Assembly: GCA_032988165.1 (NCBI GenBank)
Contig: JANTQF010000066.1
Span: 1-64,000, forward strand
Direction: 5' to 3'
DNA: 64,000 bases
DNA from: Emmonsiellopsis sp. PD_33
Lineage: Eukaryota > Ascomycota > Eurotiomycetes > Onygenales > Ajellomycetaceae
Position numbers and translations under genes: made by a program. This document shows, one piece after another, positions 24,407-36,800 of this stretch. Numbering within the stretch: position 1 is the first letter of the stretch; every line of letters starts with the position of its first letter. The notes under the pieces are model-generated. The model had not been told where the DNA came from, did not search any database, and was given only the letters and a program-made list of their open reading frames with translations.

Positions 24407-25444
24407 GTTAGCGGACAGCTGCAAAATCCGCAGGCAGAGACAGAAAGTAGCAGCAATTGGGAAACCATCTCACCTCATAGTCGAACACAGTCTGGGTATG
24501 TGGGATGTGGCCAAGGGCGGTGAACGGGGCGGGATTGGGGATTGGGGACTGGGGAATTCAAATAGCGATGGGGCTCGGTGGTTTACGGAGGATGCCAAAT
24601 CGAGGAAAATTATCCTGGGCCGTGGTGTTACGCGCGGGCCGTGCAGATATCACCACCTCCCCATTCATATATTGTAGTATCCATTTCTACCAACTGCTTG
24701 GATTGAATTGTTCAATTATTCCGTTTCGTTTTATTGATTTCCTGTCGACTGATTTATCGGCACTGCACCCCTTTTGCCGACGAGCGGATTCCTGCCATAA
24801 CGGCAATGCAGAATACAATCCGCACAACCCTGAATAGAACCCCTTTCCCCTCATGTTCTTGCTCTTACCCGCAAGATCCAAATATCCGACTCTCTCTACT
24901 ATTTATTTTTCATCCTGACATGGAGAACTTCATATGTTGCCCTATATGACCAAATAATGCTTCTGGGGGTATATCCTCAGACAGCTTGATAATTCGGCAG
25001 CAAACCATCTGCAATGGCTAGAAGAGGACATGCTATCTGTTCGGGGATTTCGAGGGTCAATCCCACCGCTCATTTGGAGTCCATACATGCTCAAGGCAAG
25101 CAAAGGTTCTAGCTAGAAATGGAAAGGAAGACTTCAGTAAGCGCACTGAAGGGAGAGGGGGAATTGAAGGGCAAAGCATGAATGCACAAAGACGTTCATA
25201 AATGGTACTGATAAACTCGAGATCCCAGTCTAAATAGCTATTATATTAGCTAATCAACAGCTGGTAGGTACCCAGGAAGCATACCCCTTTATCAAATCCG
25301 TTGTCAAGAAATCAGGATGAAGAAGTTTGACGGTTGAGGGTTCATCGGTGCGTGGAGACAACAAGGGGCTGACTAAGCCCGGCACAGCTAGTTCCCCAAT
25401 CCGACCTAGCGCCAATCCCCGACCACCTCAACGCCCGATCGAAT
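24407..25444. other. Intergenic, no supported gene
   Basis: Contains the upstream region of the b5 reductase gene and the 3' flank of the ADH gene. Short open frames occur on both strands without recognisable domains. Confidence 0.5.
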
Positions 25445-26919
25445 CTACTTCATGGTTATCACCGCCCGGAACCGCACTGTTCCCTTCAACATAGCGCCTG
25501 AGGTGAACGCCAATGAGTCAGCTAGTTGCCTTGGACTGGTGCGAGGGTATCCTTACCGTATGCCTCGTTCGCCTTCTCCAGCGGAAACTCTTCAATCAAG
25601 CAGTTAACGCCCTGAAGCTCAGCGAATTCGATAGCCTCTCGGGAATCGGTAGCATGGCCACTGGGCCAGGCATGGACTGAGTTGCCGCCGTGGAGCTGGC
25701 CGTTGCACGTATTAGCTTCTGATTGTCGGAAAGGGGCGGACTTGGAAGCAGACGTACCAAAGCACCAGTGTCAATAGGAACTTCGCCAATGGCTGTTCCG
25801 AGGTAGACGAAAGTCAGCAGCTTCATATGATTGCGGAGTCCACTTATATCTTACTCGACAGAATGAGCAGCTTCCCCACCAAATCCAGTCCCTTTATCAG
25901 CGGTGCTACCCCGGCCGGATTTGGTGCTGTCAACACAATCATCGCTGCTCCCCCGAGTCTCTGCAATGCCTCACCCACATCCTCTTTGCTGGCATCAATG
26001 TATTCATGGGCACCTAGACTCCGCGCGAACTTCTCCTTCTTGCTGTCCCGTGACATCGCTACGACGCGGTATCCAAACTTGTTGCCATATTGGATCGCAA
26101 GATGGCCGAGCCCTCCGAGGCCCTGGATGGCAACTATCTTGCCCGGGCCAATATTCATGCGGCGCATTGAGTTGAATACCGTCACTCCCGCGCAAAGCAT
26201 GGGAGCGTATTTAGCGGCATCAACATGGTCAGGGACGCGGACAGCTGCTTCTGCTCGAAGAGTGCAGTACTCCGCATCTATCATTTAAGAAACCAAGTCA
26301 GTATCGGTCATCGTTCTTTCGCCCTAAACTTTGGGAGCGGCTCAGGACATAAAAAGAGAGTCAATGACATACATCCGCCCCCTCTAGTTATTCCATTGAC
26401 TAATTGATTGTCGCACATCTGGTACAAGCCTTTTTTGCATGCCCTACATGTTCCTATCCGGTTACGGGGAACAAATAATGATTAGCTCCTTTTCTTCCCC
26501 TCCATGAGAGCAATATTGCAGTTGGGTCATCTTTGCAATACATACCGTCATGCGCTCCATGCCAACCACCGCCTATCCGCTCGCCCAAAGCCCACTCTGA
26601 CACTCCGTCCCCGACGGCTGCAACTCGTCCGATAATCTCATGGCCGGGAACCAACGGACTAAACGATCAGTCAGTTCTTGTCAGGTAACCATAATCCATT
26701 ATTATTTTTAGGGGGAACTAATGTATAGACTGCCAAAACGTACAATCCTCCTCCCATGTAATTCTGCTGGGCCACATGGTCTGAGAAACACACCCCACAT
26801 GCCTCAACTTTGACCATAATCTCGCCCTGTTTAGGCAGTACAAGAGGTGTTTCTTCTATCAATAGCGGGCCACCGGCCTCCTTGAAAGCTGCTTGCCTAA
26901 AGGATCTCGGCAAGCTCAT
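25445..26919 (-). CDS. Zinc-containing alcohol dehydrogenase, MDR superfamily
   Basis: Seven exons: 26919-26744, 26658-26546, 26453-26373, 26277-25855, 25792-25758, 25695-25557 and 25497-25445; introns of 59-95 bp; 339 residues. NAD(P)-dependent oxidation of an alcohol or reduction of an aldehyde. The catalytic zinc site is CGVCFSD (Phe where many relatives have His) plus PGHEIIG and a later Cys. The structural zinc loop is TCRACKKGLYQMC, which appears only after splicing exons 2 and 3. The Rossmann motif is AIQGLGGLGHLAIQ. The C terminus contains HAWPSGHATDS and ends VRFRAVITMK. Intron 5 (62 bp) has a GCTAATAC branch-like site. It is likely cytosolic, with no signal. The substrate is not decided by sequence. 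It is divergently transcribed from the GFA-like gene at 27,696. Confidence 0.92.
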
Positions 26920-27695
26920 GTTTCCGTAGTATCTTGTCGAGCTGATCGTAGGTAACTGTTTGACAATCCGACGTAATTGAATTTATCAGTGGGAAAGACG
27001 TTTCTCTGCCCCTGCAAAGGCATCAGGACTACTTTTAAATACAACGACGGCATCCACTTTAGGTAAATAGTAGCTTTCCATCTACTTCGGCCTATTCCAA
27101 ACATAGTAAATGGCCCAGATATCCGAAATATTATCCCCGCAATCCCCAGATCAATCAAGAAATGGATTTCCCCATCCCAGGCTTTTCGACCGGTCGAGGC
27201 TAGTAACTTGATAAGAACATCCCAGCCTTCTCTGCAGTTTCGGAGACATTTTTTAATCCCCGAAACAGGGTTGGGATGACCAAGCGAGCATCTGAGATGG
27301 TTCTAAATGGAGACTTAACTAGGTTTCTTCTCCGGTTAACTCCAGGGGGCGAGTTCGGACTTGGCAAGGATGATCATCTGGCATCGAGGTGGGCATGTTC
27401 AGTAATATGGAAATGTGAACATATCTGAATTTTTCCGAATATTAGTATTGAGTCCATAATTATTCCTACTAAGCATGTTATTAATCAGTAATTAAAAACA
27501 CGGCCACCAACTTTAAGCGAAAAGCTAGTTAATTTTTCTATCTACATCTGTATCAACAACCCCTTCCAACTTATGTCATATTTTGCCACCCGCATGCGAA
27601 CCCTTCAATTGAACAGATTAATTAAATCGCGCCTCTATCTCACACAGATATCCATACCATACTAATCAACTTTCACAAAAAAGCCGCTGGAAAAC
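26920..27695. promoter_or_regulatory. Shared divergent promoter region, ADH / GFA-like gene
   Basis: 776 bp between the two start codons, genes pointing away from each other. No ORF of note. Such an arrangement allows co-regulation, but no specific operator is identified. Confidence 0.5.
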
Positions 27696-28411
27696 ATGGG
27701 TGTCGAAGGCCACTGCAACTGCGGCAAAATTCGCGTCATTATTGACCAAGTACCCTCCTCGAGCTTTCTTTGTTATTGGTTAGTCCATGCACCGTTTATG
27801 GGAATCCTAGCGAATGTTCTAACATATTATTAAGTGATAACTGTAAACGGGCGGGCGGCTGTAGGCCTTTTTTTCCATTATCAAACGATTCATGGAACGT
27901 GGGGATCTAATAAAATGCTTATGGCTTAGTGGCCTCCATCAACTACACTCTGAAATTGTCGACTGTTACTGTGAAGGATCCGTTGGGGGTCTTGCGGAAG
28001 TATATGGATACTAATGTTGCGAGTGGAGGGAGTCTGGAGGTATGCATGCACTACATCGCCACCCCCCCCCCCGTTTTTTTTCCTCTCTCAGGCAGATCAG
28101 AGTAGATAATAATAGTAGCTAACATTATATACAATTATTTCTATTTACTAGCGCCAGTTCTGCGGTACATGCGGAAGGTATGTACATAACTACATTTGAT
28201 CATCTCCAGAAAGAAGCCTATCACAAGGTTTACTTATATAAACAACATCTATTTGCTAACCCGCACCAGCCCGATTCTGAGCATAATGCCAACAAATCCC
28301 GAGTCAGGCTTTATCAAAGCATCTCTATTTGAAGTCGATCAGATTCCGCCCCCGGCCAAGGAGAGTTTCCCTAGTAAGAAGCCAGGTTGGTTAGGGCGTA
28401 TCCCTGCATAG
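27696..28411 (+). CDS. GFA/CENP-V-fold zinc protein (glutathione-dependent formaldehyde-activating-like)
   Basis: Five exons: 27696-27778, 27835-27860, 27930-28039, 28152-28177 and 28270-28411, giving 128 residues. Two exons are only 26 bases. Splicing brings together the family's cysteines: GHCNCGKI at the N terminus, LCYCDNCKRAGG built across exons 1-3, and FCGTCGSPI across exons 4-5. This C-x-C, C-x-C-x2-C, C-x2-C pattern is the two-zinc scaffold of GFA proteins. The founding bacterial enzyme was described as joining formaldehyde to glutathione; most fungal members are uncharacterised. It is shorter than bacterial Gfa (about 190 residues) but normal for fungal small members. No long ORF shows it, because the exons are short. 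It shares its promoter region with an alcohol dehydrogenase, which fits a role in aldehyde or thiol adduct handling (inference). Confidence 0.85.
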
Positions 28412-29752
28412 GTGGCGGGTGTCGAGATGGACGGAGTTGTAAAGCTGGTAAGGCGAAAAGGACTACCAGCTTTCGAGCCACATAAAAGTACTAGTAGTAT
28501 GTATCTACATTGTAATATGAAAATATCCTTTTGTTTAGAAATGTGGGTTCCTTGCCGCAGCCCCCTACTCTAAGTTAACCCCTGCACATGTGTGTGTAGG
28601 TGGTTTTCCCATCTTCATCTGAGTAGATAATCCTTGATTTTCTCCGCATTGCATGAATAACTACCCAGTGTTTCTACAGATAGTAGTAAGAATTGAAAAT
28701 CAATCGAACAAATATATTTTTACCACCTACCTACATCAGTATACCAAAATCCCCCCCCCTAAATAACTCCCACCTCCAATAGGATATTTTACACATACCT
28801 CCCACCATCCCGATGAATCCATATTTTGAGAAAATGAAGTAGGTCGGCAGAATCGTTGTCTTATGGCGGGTTGGTGATGGGCATGGCAGGGCGGCGTCGT
28901 TTTAAAGTTCGACCCTAATAAGATAAGCTCGCCGCCCCACTATGCGGATATCCATCAGGGGCATTGATCCCCAAGCCCCTTTTTAAGATGGTTATAAGCA
29001 ACTGTTTATTACTGCTAGAGTGGGTTAGTCCGTCTGAAGATTATATATGATATTGTTCGGCGTTAAGCGTTATTAATCACTGTTTAAGGCATTTATAAGT
29101 AGATAAGGTTGCATTACCAGTGCATACTACTAATAGTGCCGCATGTATGATTACTAGTATGTTACCTGACATACTAGTAGATGTGGAATGGTGCAAACAA
29201 AAAAAGAAGAAAAACACAAGTAAATCAAATGATCAATGCATGCCAGTTTTGCTGAAAAGTGACGATAACTACTAGTAGTAGTGCTGAAAGCCATGTTGTT
29301 TCTTCACGTTCCTAGTAGAAGGATGGCAGTTTGTAGGCATTGACATTTGTAATAAATAGTTAGAAATAATCTGGAAAGAGCTCTAACTGCTAGTAGTGTA
29401 ATATTCTATTCATTTAATCTCTCCCAGCTTCTTTAATGACTTTGAAAACCTCTAAAACTAGAGTGAGAGCAACGAACCGCTCTTTGCATTCCAAATCTTA
29501 TATATATTCGGGGATTAACAAAGATGATCTAGAATGTATTATAGTACACATAGTCATTCCTAAGTTTCAATCATAGCAATTTTGAAGACATGTTCCTCTG
29601 ACACGCATAATTTTTGGGGCGTTGAAGTTGAAAAGGGGAATTTTGAAGACGGATGACTAATCAGCCGAGTGCCAAGCTGACTAATCCACCTTCTCAACCT
29701 CCTCGAAACGTGGGGAAGCGGCTCTCTCTGCTTTCCAACAACTCAAGAAACC
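28412..29752. other. Intergenic, no gene seen; CTAGTAG-rich
   Basis: AT-leaning non-coding sequence. ACTAGTAG-like strings recur at about 28,489, 29,152, 29,172, 29,269 and 29,390. The last 100 bases should carry the 5' leader of the DUF3605 gene. Nothing else is supported. Confidence 0.45.
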
Positions 29753-30472
29753 ATGGGAGATCCTCCGCCTCCGCTCGATCCCGCAACCACTCCGTTCAAT
29801 CTCACCGATGTCGACCGCCAGGTGCTGTCTCAAACCGACGATGAGTTCGTCTACCACGATTGGGCAGATCTCAAGCAAATCATAGGTTCGTGGCCACCGC
29901 ATTGTTTGGAGCACTACGGACAGTATCACTGACTCGGGCTGTCACACGACGCAGCCTCGAATAGCCTCGAGGTGTTTCGACGAAAACCTAGCGATCTGAT
30001 TCGCTACATTGCTTGGACCAGGGACATCAAGGCCCAATATGGCTCTATAACAAACTACATCTGCCAAGAACGGCTGCATTGGCAGTTTAGGGGGACTGAT
30101 CCCGCCACTCATTGCCGGAACGCGGTTCCCTTCGCAGACCCGAATGACTATAAGATCTTGCGGAATGATTGGCCCTATGGTGTTACTCCGGATGTCACAC
30201 ATCTCGTTGTCTGGTTGAAAAACAGCATTCCCGTCAACGCAGAAAATGGAGATATGACCGACGAATCCCGTGCATTGATCGACAACTTCGTCTCGAAAAC
30301 GTTCACGAAGAGACTGGAGGTCATGTTTCCTGATGCCAAAGATAGGGTGCTATGGTTTAAGAATTGGACCGCGTTGCAGAGCGTGAGATCTGTTGAGCAT
30401 ATTCATGTTCTTGTTAGAGATGTCCCTGATGATATTATCTTCGAGTGGACCGGGGACCCAGCGAAACATTAG
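29753..30472 (+). CDS. DUF3605 protein (N-acetylglucosamine-induced protein 1-like)
   Basis: Two exons, 29753-29885 and 29955-30472, with a 69-bp intron; 216 residues. The start MGDPPPPLD has a good ATG context (ACCATGG). DUF3605 features: FNLTDVDRQVL and YHDWADLKQII before the splice, then the conserved block NDWPYGVTPDVTHLVVWLK, and the C-terminal stretch LWFKNWTALQSVRSVEHIHV ahead of the ending DEILF-like DDIIFEWTGDP. In Candida a member (GIG1) is induced by N-acetylglucosamine; the biochemical role is unknown. No signal peptide or membrane segment is seen, so it is probably cytosolic. It lies tail to tail with the intradiol dioxygenase gene, 350 bp apart. Confidence 0.87.
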
Positions 30473-30822
30473 TCGGCCTATAGACTGGTGTTATTATGCA
30501 TAAGGATTTACGACGCAATGACCAGTTTAGGTTGAAAATTGGGACAGTTAGATGGACGTCCTTTCGAATATTTAGAATTTGATATGCATTTTCTTTGCTC
30601 ACCCGGGAAGGTCTTTTCACATTTCTTTTCCGATGGAAGTCAATGCGGATTTTTGATGAACTCCACCTTCATGTTTCCGCTCTATTTATCAACCCACAAT
30701 CTGCGGACAGTTTGCAGATAACCATTCAGAATCAACATGCTAGAAATATGCGCCAGGCCTATGCACTGGCTGACGTGCTGAATGGCAACCCTATTTATGC
30801 GTCTGTTGGCTGTCGGATATGA
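30473..30822. terminator. Convergent 3' region
   Basis: Between the stop codons of the DUF3605 gene (+) and the dioxygenase gene (-). It must contain both 3' UTRs and poly(A) sites; no exact signal is assigned. Confidence 0.35.
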
Positions 30823-32204
30823 TTATATGAATGCCATGGTTCCGAAACAGACTAGGAGGGCAACGACCAGAACAGCCTTCTCATAATCCGCTGACCCTCC
30901 TTCGCCAGCTACACAAAATCAGCGTATGAATTTCGAGCAGAAAGAAGATAGAGAGAGGAAGATATGGCATTCTCACCGTTTTTACTCCCTAATTTCGGAT
31001 ATTTACTTGGATTCGGCACCGCTCCAAGTGTTTTCGCAGCCTCGAGTGCGACATCTGCCGTGTGGTCGGCATCCGGGTCAATCCCCACCGAAATCCAAGC
31101 CAAGATGCCATCTGAAAGGTTTTTACCCAGATATACGTATTTCACCAAAGGGTCATAGTTATTGTCAGAATGGCCCCTTGCAAATACGTCGGCTGTATTT
31201 GACACAAAGGGCAACCGAATAGTGTTATATGGGTGGAGTTTCGCAAGGTCCCTGCGGAGTCTGTCTTCATAGAACAGCTGGCCCACATGGGAGATCTGTC
31301 CGGGCGTGTATGATCCATTATCGAGGCGGGAAATGTTGCTGTGAACCATAATGTGCGTGTGTGATGGTCGATTGGTATATGGGCCTGGGAAAATCGTATC
31401 AAAGCTGACTATACCGTCGTCATCCGTTATTTGCACTCCTCTGAGGAAATTTCTCTGCTGTTGGAAGTAAGCTTATCACCATATAAAGCTAGCTCGAACG
31501 ATGTTTCTTCTCCTAAGGACTTACAGCATTTGCCGGGTCCTTATCCCCTCTACCATTGCCGCCCGTTATAATTCCCGAATATACGCCCGTGGCATTCGCA
31601 CCCCAAGTATCCACCCCGAGTCCGCTGGCCGGCTTGCAAGTCTTCACATTGATGAACTGTATCTCGAGATGCAACGGAACGCCCACTTGATCTTCGGTGA
31701 GATTCTGACGAATAAATTCACCGGCCACATATAGCGGCCCAACCACCGTCTCCGTGGTCAAGATGCAAGAAACATTAGTCGCAAACAGGGTTGCCGGGTC
31801 GGTGTTGATATCCACATCCGACAAGTTCATTCGATGCGGGATTCGTTGGAATGCTTCCAGTTCGTCGAGACCTCGGGCACTTAATGTTGGTGATTCTGCG
31901 GATTCTGCAAAGGCTTCTTCAGCATTCTTCAACACCAGGCCATAATCATCGGAAAGGCAGTGGCTCACTAACCCACCCCCGAGTTCCTCCTCGCTTTCAA
32001 ATCGAGTGCCTTTTCCAACCGACGAGTGACAGATTGAGTCATCAGATCTTGAAAGTTTGACTCTCCCGCACAAAATGCAAGTGCCCGCGATGCCACCACC
32101 CCTTGCGCATCGCGCCTAGCTATGTACTCCGGGTCATTTGAGTGAGCGTTTGCCCATATGACGAAGCTGAGGAATGGACCAAGAACCGCAAGTATGCGAG
32201 TCAT
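30823..32204 (-). CDS. Secreted intradiol ring-cleavage dioxygenase-like protein with GPI-like tail
   Basis: Four exons: 32204-31977, 31926-31525, 31457-30977 and 30908-30823; 398 residues. A signal peptide covers residues 1 to about 20 (MTRILAVLGPFLSFVIWANA). The non-haem Fe(III) dioxygenase domain follows: ETVVGPLYVAGEFIRQ (first Tyr ligand), LEIQFINVKTC, a WGANATGVYSG segment, then TIFPGPYTNRPSHTHIMVH, which carries the second Tyr and two His ligands. This is the fungal extracellular intradiol family, acting on catechol-like rings; the substrate is unknown. The last exon adds AGEGGSADYEKAVLVVALLV and a hydrophobic end, like a GPI-attachment signal or a membrane tail; unspliced reading would end instead in a short polar tail. 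The first intron (50 bp, 31,927-31,976) is the least certain junction. Confidence 0.83.
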
Positions 32205-33809
32205 TTTGGGACGAGTATATCTCCTGCTTTATCACTTCAGTTGGCGGGGTAGGTTGGACGTATGATCGTTGTCGAATATAGGGGGACTTTGGATATTTTA
32301 TCTTGAGACTGGAAACCCGCACGCTGACCTCAACCACATACTCATAACTCAACCCTATCTGGCGCCGTTCTTCCCCCTAGAAATCCTATAGAACTCAACA
32401 GAAGAATAATGCCACACTCAAGCTTTCCTCGCCCAAACTTTTTGAGTCCGAGTGGATGGGTCGTCCCACGTTTGGAAAACGGACATTCAATCAGAAACCT
32501 CAAGATTTATTCATGCAATAAGGAACTAGAAAAATAGCCCAAAGAAAGAGGGATAGGTTGCAGGATAAAACGAGTTGAAGCCCCAAAACTACCAAAAAAA
32601 TAAAGAATAAGGCCATGAAATCACGAGGCTAGTACTAGGCTTGGCTGGTCGCTGTGCATGCATCCGGGGTGAGAAAAACAGGGTTGACTCCTGCGCACCT
32701 GTGCCCCTGGATGGCGAATCAAAAACGGTCTTATGCCGGTTCTATGGGACCCCCCCCTCCCCGCAAATTTTGAGCTTACCACGTCTATCAAACTTCCCGA
32801 ATCGTTGTGCTCCCCCACTCGCCAGTGCCGGAAACCACCAAAGGATCCACTCATATGTTAAAATAATCGATATATTGGGCCTTTGGTATCTATACAAATG
32901 CTATACCTATCGCCCAGCAACGTAATGCATATGGCATCTAAAACATGCCACGAAAGTAAAATTATGTCTTACCTCTTCGTCAGGTCGAACACTCCGAGGA
33001 TGAATTTCGCGGATGTGGTTGTGAGAGGTTGTGGAACAGGACGGTTTGCTAGGTTTTCTGGTCTATCTAATGGATTTTATTTATCCTGTCTATGTGTGTA
33101 CGACGTGACGATGACGATCTTCGTGCAAAAAAAGAATGATATGGCACAGCTGCTATGGATTTTTTACTCGATTAACAATAGCCTATACGATGGGTGTAGA
33201 ACGAACGGATAGAGTGCAGCAGATGAGTTGTCCTGTGTTGTTTCTGCATGGTTTAGTGTGGATGAAATTAAAATCCGAGTCCCCATGGGCTGGCTTGCCT
33301 GGAAGGGATTTGTCTGCATTTCCTTATCTGGGAAATGCTGTTTCTGAAAAACCGGGTGGATGGAAAGAAATGGCAGGATGGATGGGTTGTAGATTCGGTT
33401 CGTTGGCAGAACTACTGAGGTAAATAGCATATAAAAGCTATTATGACGGGAAGAGTTAAGGTATCGCAGCCTCCACAGACTTATGGACGGCAAGAGGAAT
33501 TGTCATGGTGAGTGAATGAGAATTTGATTAGATACGTGCCATTCAAAGCAAAATAAACAAACAGGGATAGCAAGTTATATGAAGAAAAGAAGAAAAAAAT
33601 TGCCTTCCTGCGCGATGATAAATCGAATCCCATAGAGCATAGCATTTAAACATCGCATGCATGATTTACCTGCCCCGCGCTTCCACTCCCGGAACACCTG
33701 TAACTATTCACAAAAAAATGAGGAAAAGGAAATGGAACATATCGAAACAGGGGGAAAGAGCCAGAAGGACGAGGGATGAACGAATAGCTTGAATCAGATC
33801 GTCGCGCAA
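32205..33809. other. Intergenic, no supported gene
   Basis: Holds the dioxygenase promoter and the 3' flank of SMC3. Open frames of 60-110 codons on both strands around 32,600-33,500 show no domain and no conserved-looking composition. A run of C is seen near 32,750. Confidence 0.45.
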
Positions 33810-36800
33810 TTACGACTTCTGCTCCTCGACGAACTTCAACGCCTCATCTCTAGACACCACATCGATCGTACTGGCCTTGTTCCGGAAGCTGACGCCATAG
33901 CACTTCTCTGCAACAAGGAGCATCTCCGGTCGGAAGGTGGTACAAATAAACTGTCCGTTGGTTTCTGCGGATATGGATTTGAGCATTTGAGCAACGGCGG
34001 TTCGGTATTGGGCGTCTAGATTGGCGTCGATTTCATCGAAGAGGTAGAACGGCGCGGGATCGCAGGCTTGGATGGCGAAGACGAGGGCTAGGGCGCATAA
34101 ACCTGCAAGTGGGATGCGTTAGATGTTATGGACTTGTTTGAGTTGGGAAAGTGGGCTATTAGGGGGGATTATAACACTCACTCTTCTGGCCACCACTGAG
34201 CTGTTGGATGCGTTGTTGGTCGTCATGTTTGCTGTTGAAACTCACGCTGATACCGACACCAACATAATTCTCCACGCTGTTTCGGGCTTCCTCTTCATCA
34301 GAGTCAAGAGCGTCATCTTCATTCTGGGTTGCACGATCCGTCTTCCGCTGGATGATTAAACGGCCACGGCCTGCAGGCACTAGCTTCTCGAAGATTTGGG
34401 CAAATTCACGAGACACTTGCTTGAAAGTCAATTCAATCGCGGCGTCCTTCCGATGATCTAGGACGGTTATCAACTCTTCAATGGATTTTTGAGAAGAATC
34501 AAGCTCCTCCCGTCTCTTTGTTAGTGTTTCCCGTTGTTTCGTGAAACCATTGTATTGTTCAAAGGCTTGCTTGTTGACGTGCGAATACTTCTTGAGAGCT
34601 TCATTGACCTTATGCAGCCGTTTAACCACGGTGTTGGAGTCGGTGTTCTTGAATTTCGTAAACGCATCGTCTGGGAGGACACCGAGATCTCGGATGTTAG
34701 CACTACATTCAGCGGCTTGTTTGGTCAGAGCTGCCTTCTTTTGCATGCTCTTCTCCATCCTTCGTTGATGCTTTTCAATGGACCTGGCTAGGTCCTCAAG
34801 CTCTCGTTTGGTATCGGCCTTTTGTTGCTCTAATTTCGCAGCTTCGGCGGCGGCCTGTTCCATTGAACTTTCGACTTCGTTTATACGTTTGTCCAGATTT
34901 TCAAGGGATTTGTTCAGCTTCTTGATTTCGCGTTGGCTCTCTTTGAGGTTTCCTTGGGCGCTGTCCTCGCCAGCTTCAAGTTCGTTCCCAATAAGTTGAT
35001 CTAGTTTGGGATTTAGATTCTCGCGTAGTTCAACCTCAATGATCGATTTGCTTGTTTCAAGTTCGCTCCGAGTGCTGGATAGGTCTGAGTGTTGGCTCCT
35101 GAGTTCTTGGACGAGGGAATTAAGGCTTTCAAGCTTTGCCTCTTCTGCATTCGTCAGAGCCTTCTCAAAATGAGTGGACAACTCCTCCTCGTGTGCGGCG
35201 ATCTGATCAGTTAGTGCTTTAACATTCGCTTCCATGTTGCGGAGAGCGCGTCGTTTTGTCTCAAGAGTATCCATCTTGTTCCGGAGCATGTCGCGCTTGC
35301 TCTTGATTTCTTGGCGTAAGGGACCGTTGCTCCCTTGAAATTGCTGTCGTCCCTGCTCAAGCTTCTGCAATTCTCCCACCGCCTTAGTGATCAGTTGGTC
35401 CATTTTCTCGAGTTCTCTTCTGATCTCTGTGCCCCTATTTCTCTTGGCTTCGAGTTCATCGCGCCATTTGGTAACGCCTTTGAGGGCTTCGAGACGAGAC
35501 TGGCGGGAGTCATGGAAACCGCCGGTCAAGGCACCGCGTTTGTCTGATCGATCGCCCTCTGGAGTGATAGCGTTGACACCATGACTTCTGGCATATTGCG
35601 CGGCGACCTGAAGGTTGGGGCAGATGATGGTCTTGCCAAACACTTGCTGGAATGCCTTCTCATATGCTTTGTCGAATTGCATTTTTTCAATCATAGGAAT
35701 TGTGTCGCTAGCTCTGGGGACGTTTGCAGGTTTTGGCTTGAGTCGATTGAGCGGCATGAATGTAACACGTCCCGACTTTTCCTTTTGCAATATTTCGAGT
35801 ACCTTCGTAGCAGTGTCATCCGTATCGACAACGTAGTGGAACAGGCTCTGGCCCGCGGTGACCTCGACGGCAGTGCGGTACCTTTCATTGACTTCGACCA
35901 GTTCCGCAATAGTACCATACACGCCTTCGAGGTTATGCTGGCGTTTGATTCGTCGAACAGCGGCAAGCCCTCGACTCGTATTATGATCCATCATGTGAGA
36001 CAAGTTTCTTTCCGCACGGTCAAGCTCTTGTGAGGCGTTGGAACTGATAGAATCGAGCTTGGCTTCTTCTCTCCATAGTTCCCTATCTAGCGGTTAGCGC
36101 GTCTTAACAAAACTTTCAAAATTTACAATTGGATTGTATCACATACTTCCTCTGGTCCATTAGCCGGTCCCGGTCATCTTTCGCACTCTGGACCTCCTGC
36201 TCGATAGAATGCATGGCATCACCTCGGCCATCAAGCTGCTTACGGAGTTTCTCCGCTTCTGGCTCGAGGAGAGCAATTTCGTTTTCCAGCTCCCTGACCT
36301 CTTCATCCGTCTGCATCCGTACGGCCTTAACTGTAGAAAGGGAGGTATAAGTATCCTGAATTTCCCGTTGAAGCCATTTATCGCGTTCGGACTTGTTTCT
36401 GAACTTGGAGTTACGACCCTGCTTTGCGTAGAGGCGCTGTCGTGCGGTTTCCGCTTCGTCAAGCTTGGCCTTCACTGCGTCTTCTTCTTGCTTCTTTGCT
36501 TCAAATTGCGGGAGGATCCTGCTCAACTCTTTCTCGCGATCCTGTATCGCAGATTGGACAGTATTTAGGTCTGCATCCCGGCGAGCTTTTGCTCGTTGGG
36601 CAGCTGATTGCCCTTCAGAAAGGGATTTGACCCGCAGCTCAGCTTGCGCAAGGGTGCGTGAAGTGTCTCGACGGTCCTCCTCCATCTGAGCCTTCTCCAC
36701 CTTAATCAGTTCCATTGACTGTTTCAACTCTGAAATTTGTGCTTCGATGTGCGCAATGTCGTTTTCGCCCTGAATGAATCGGTTGCGGTTCGCATCTGTA

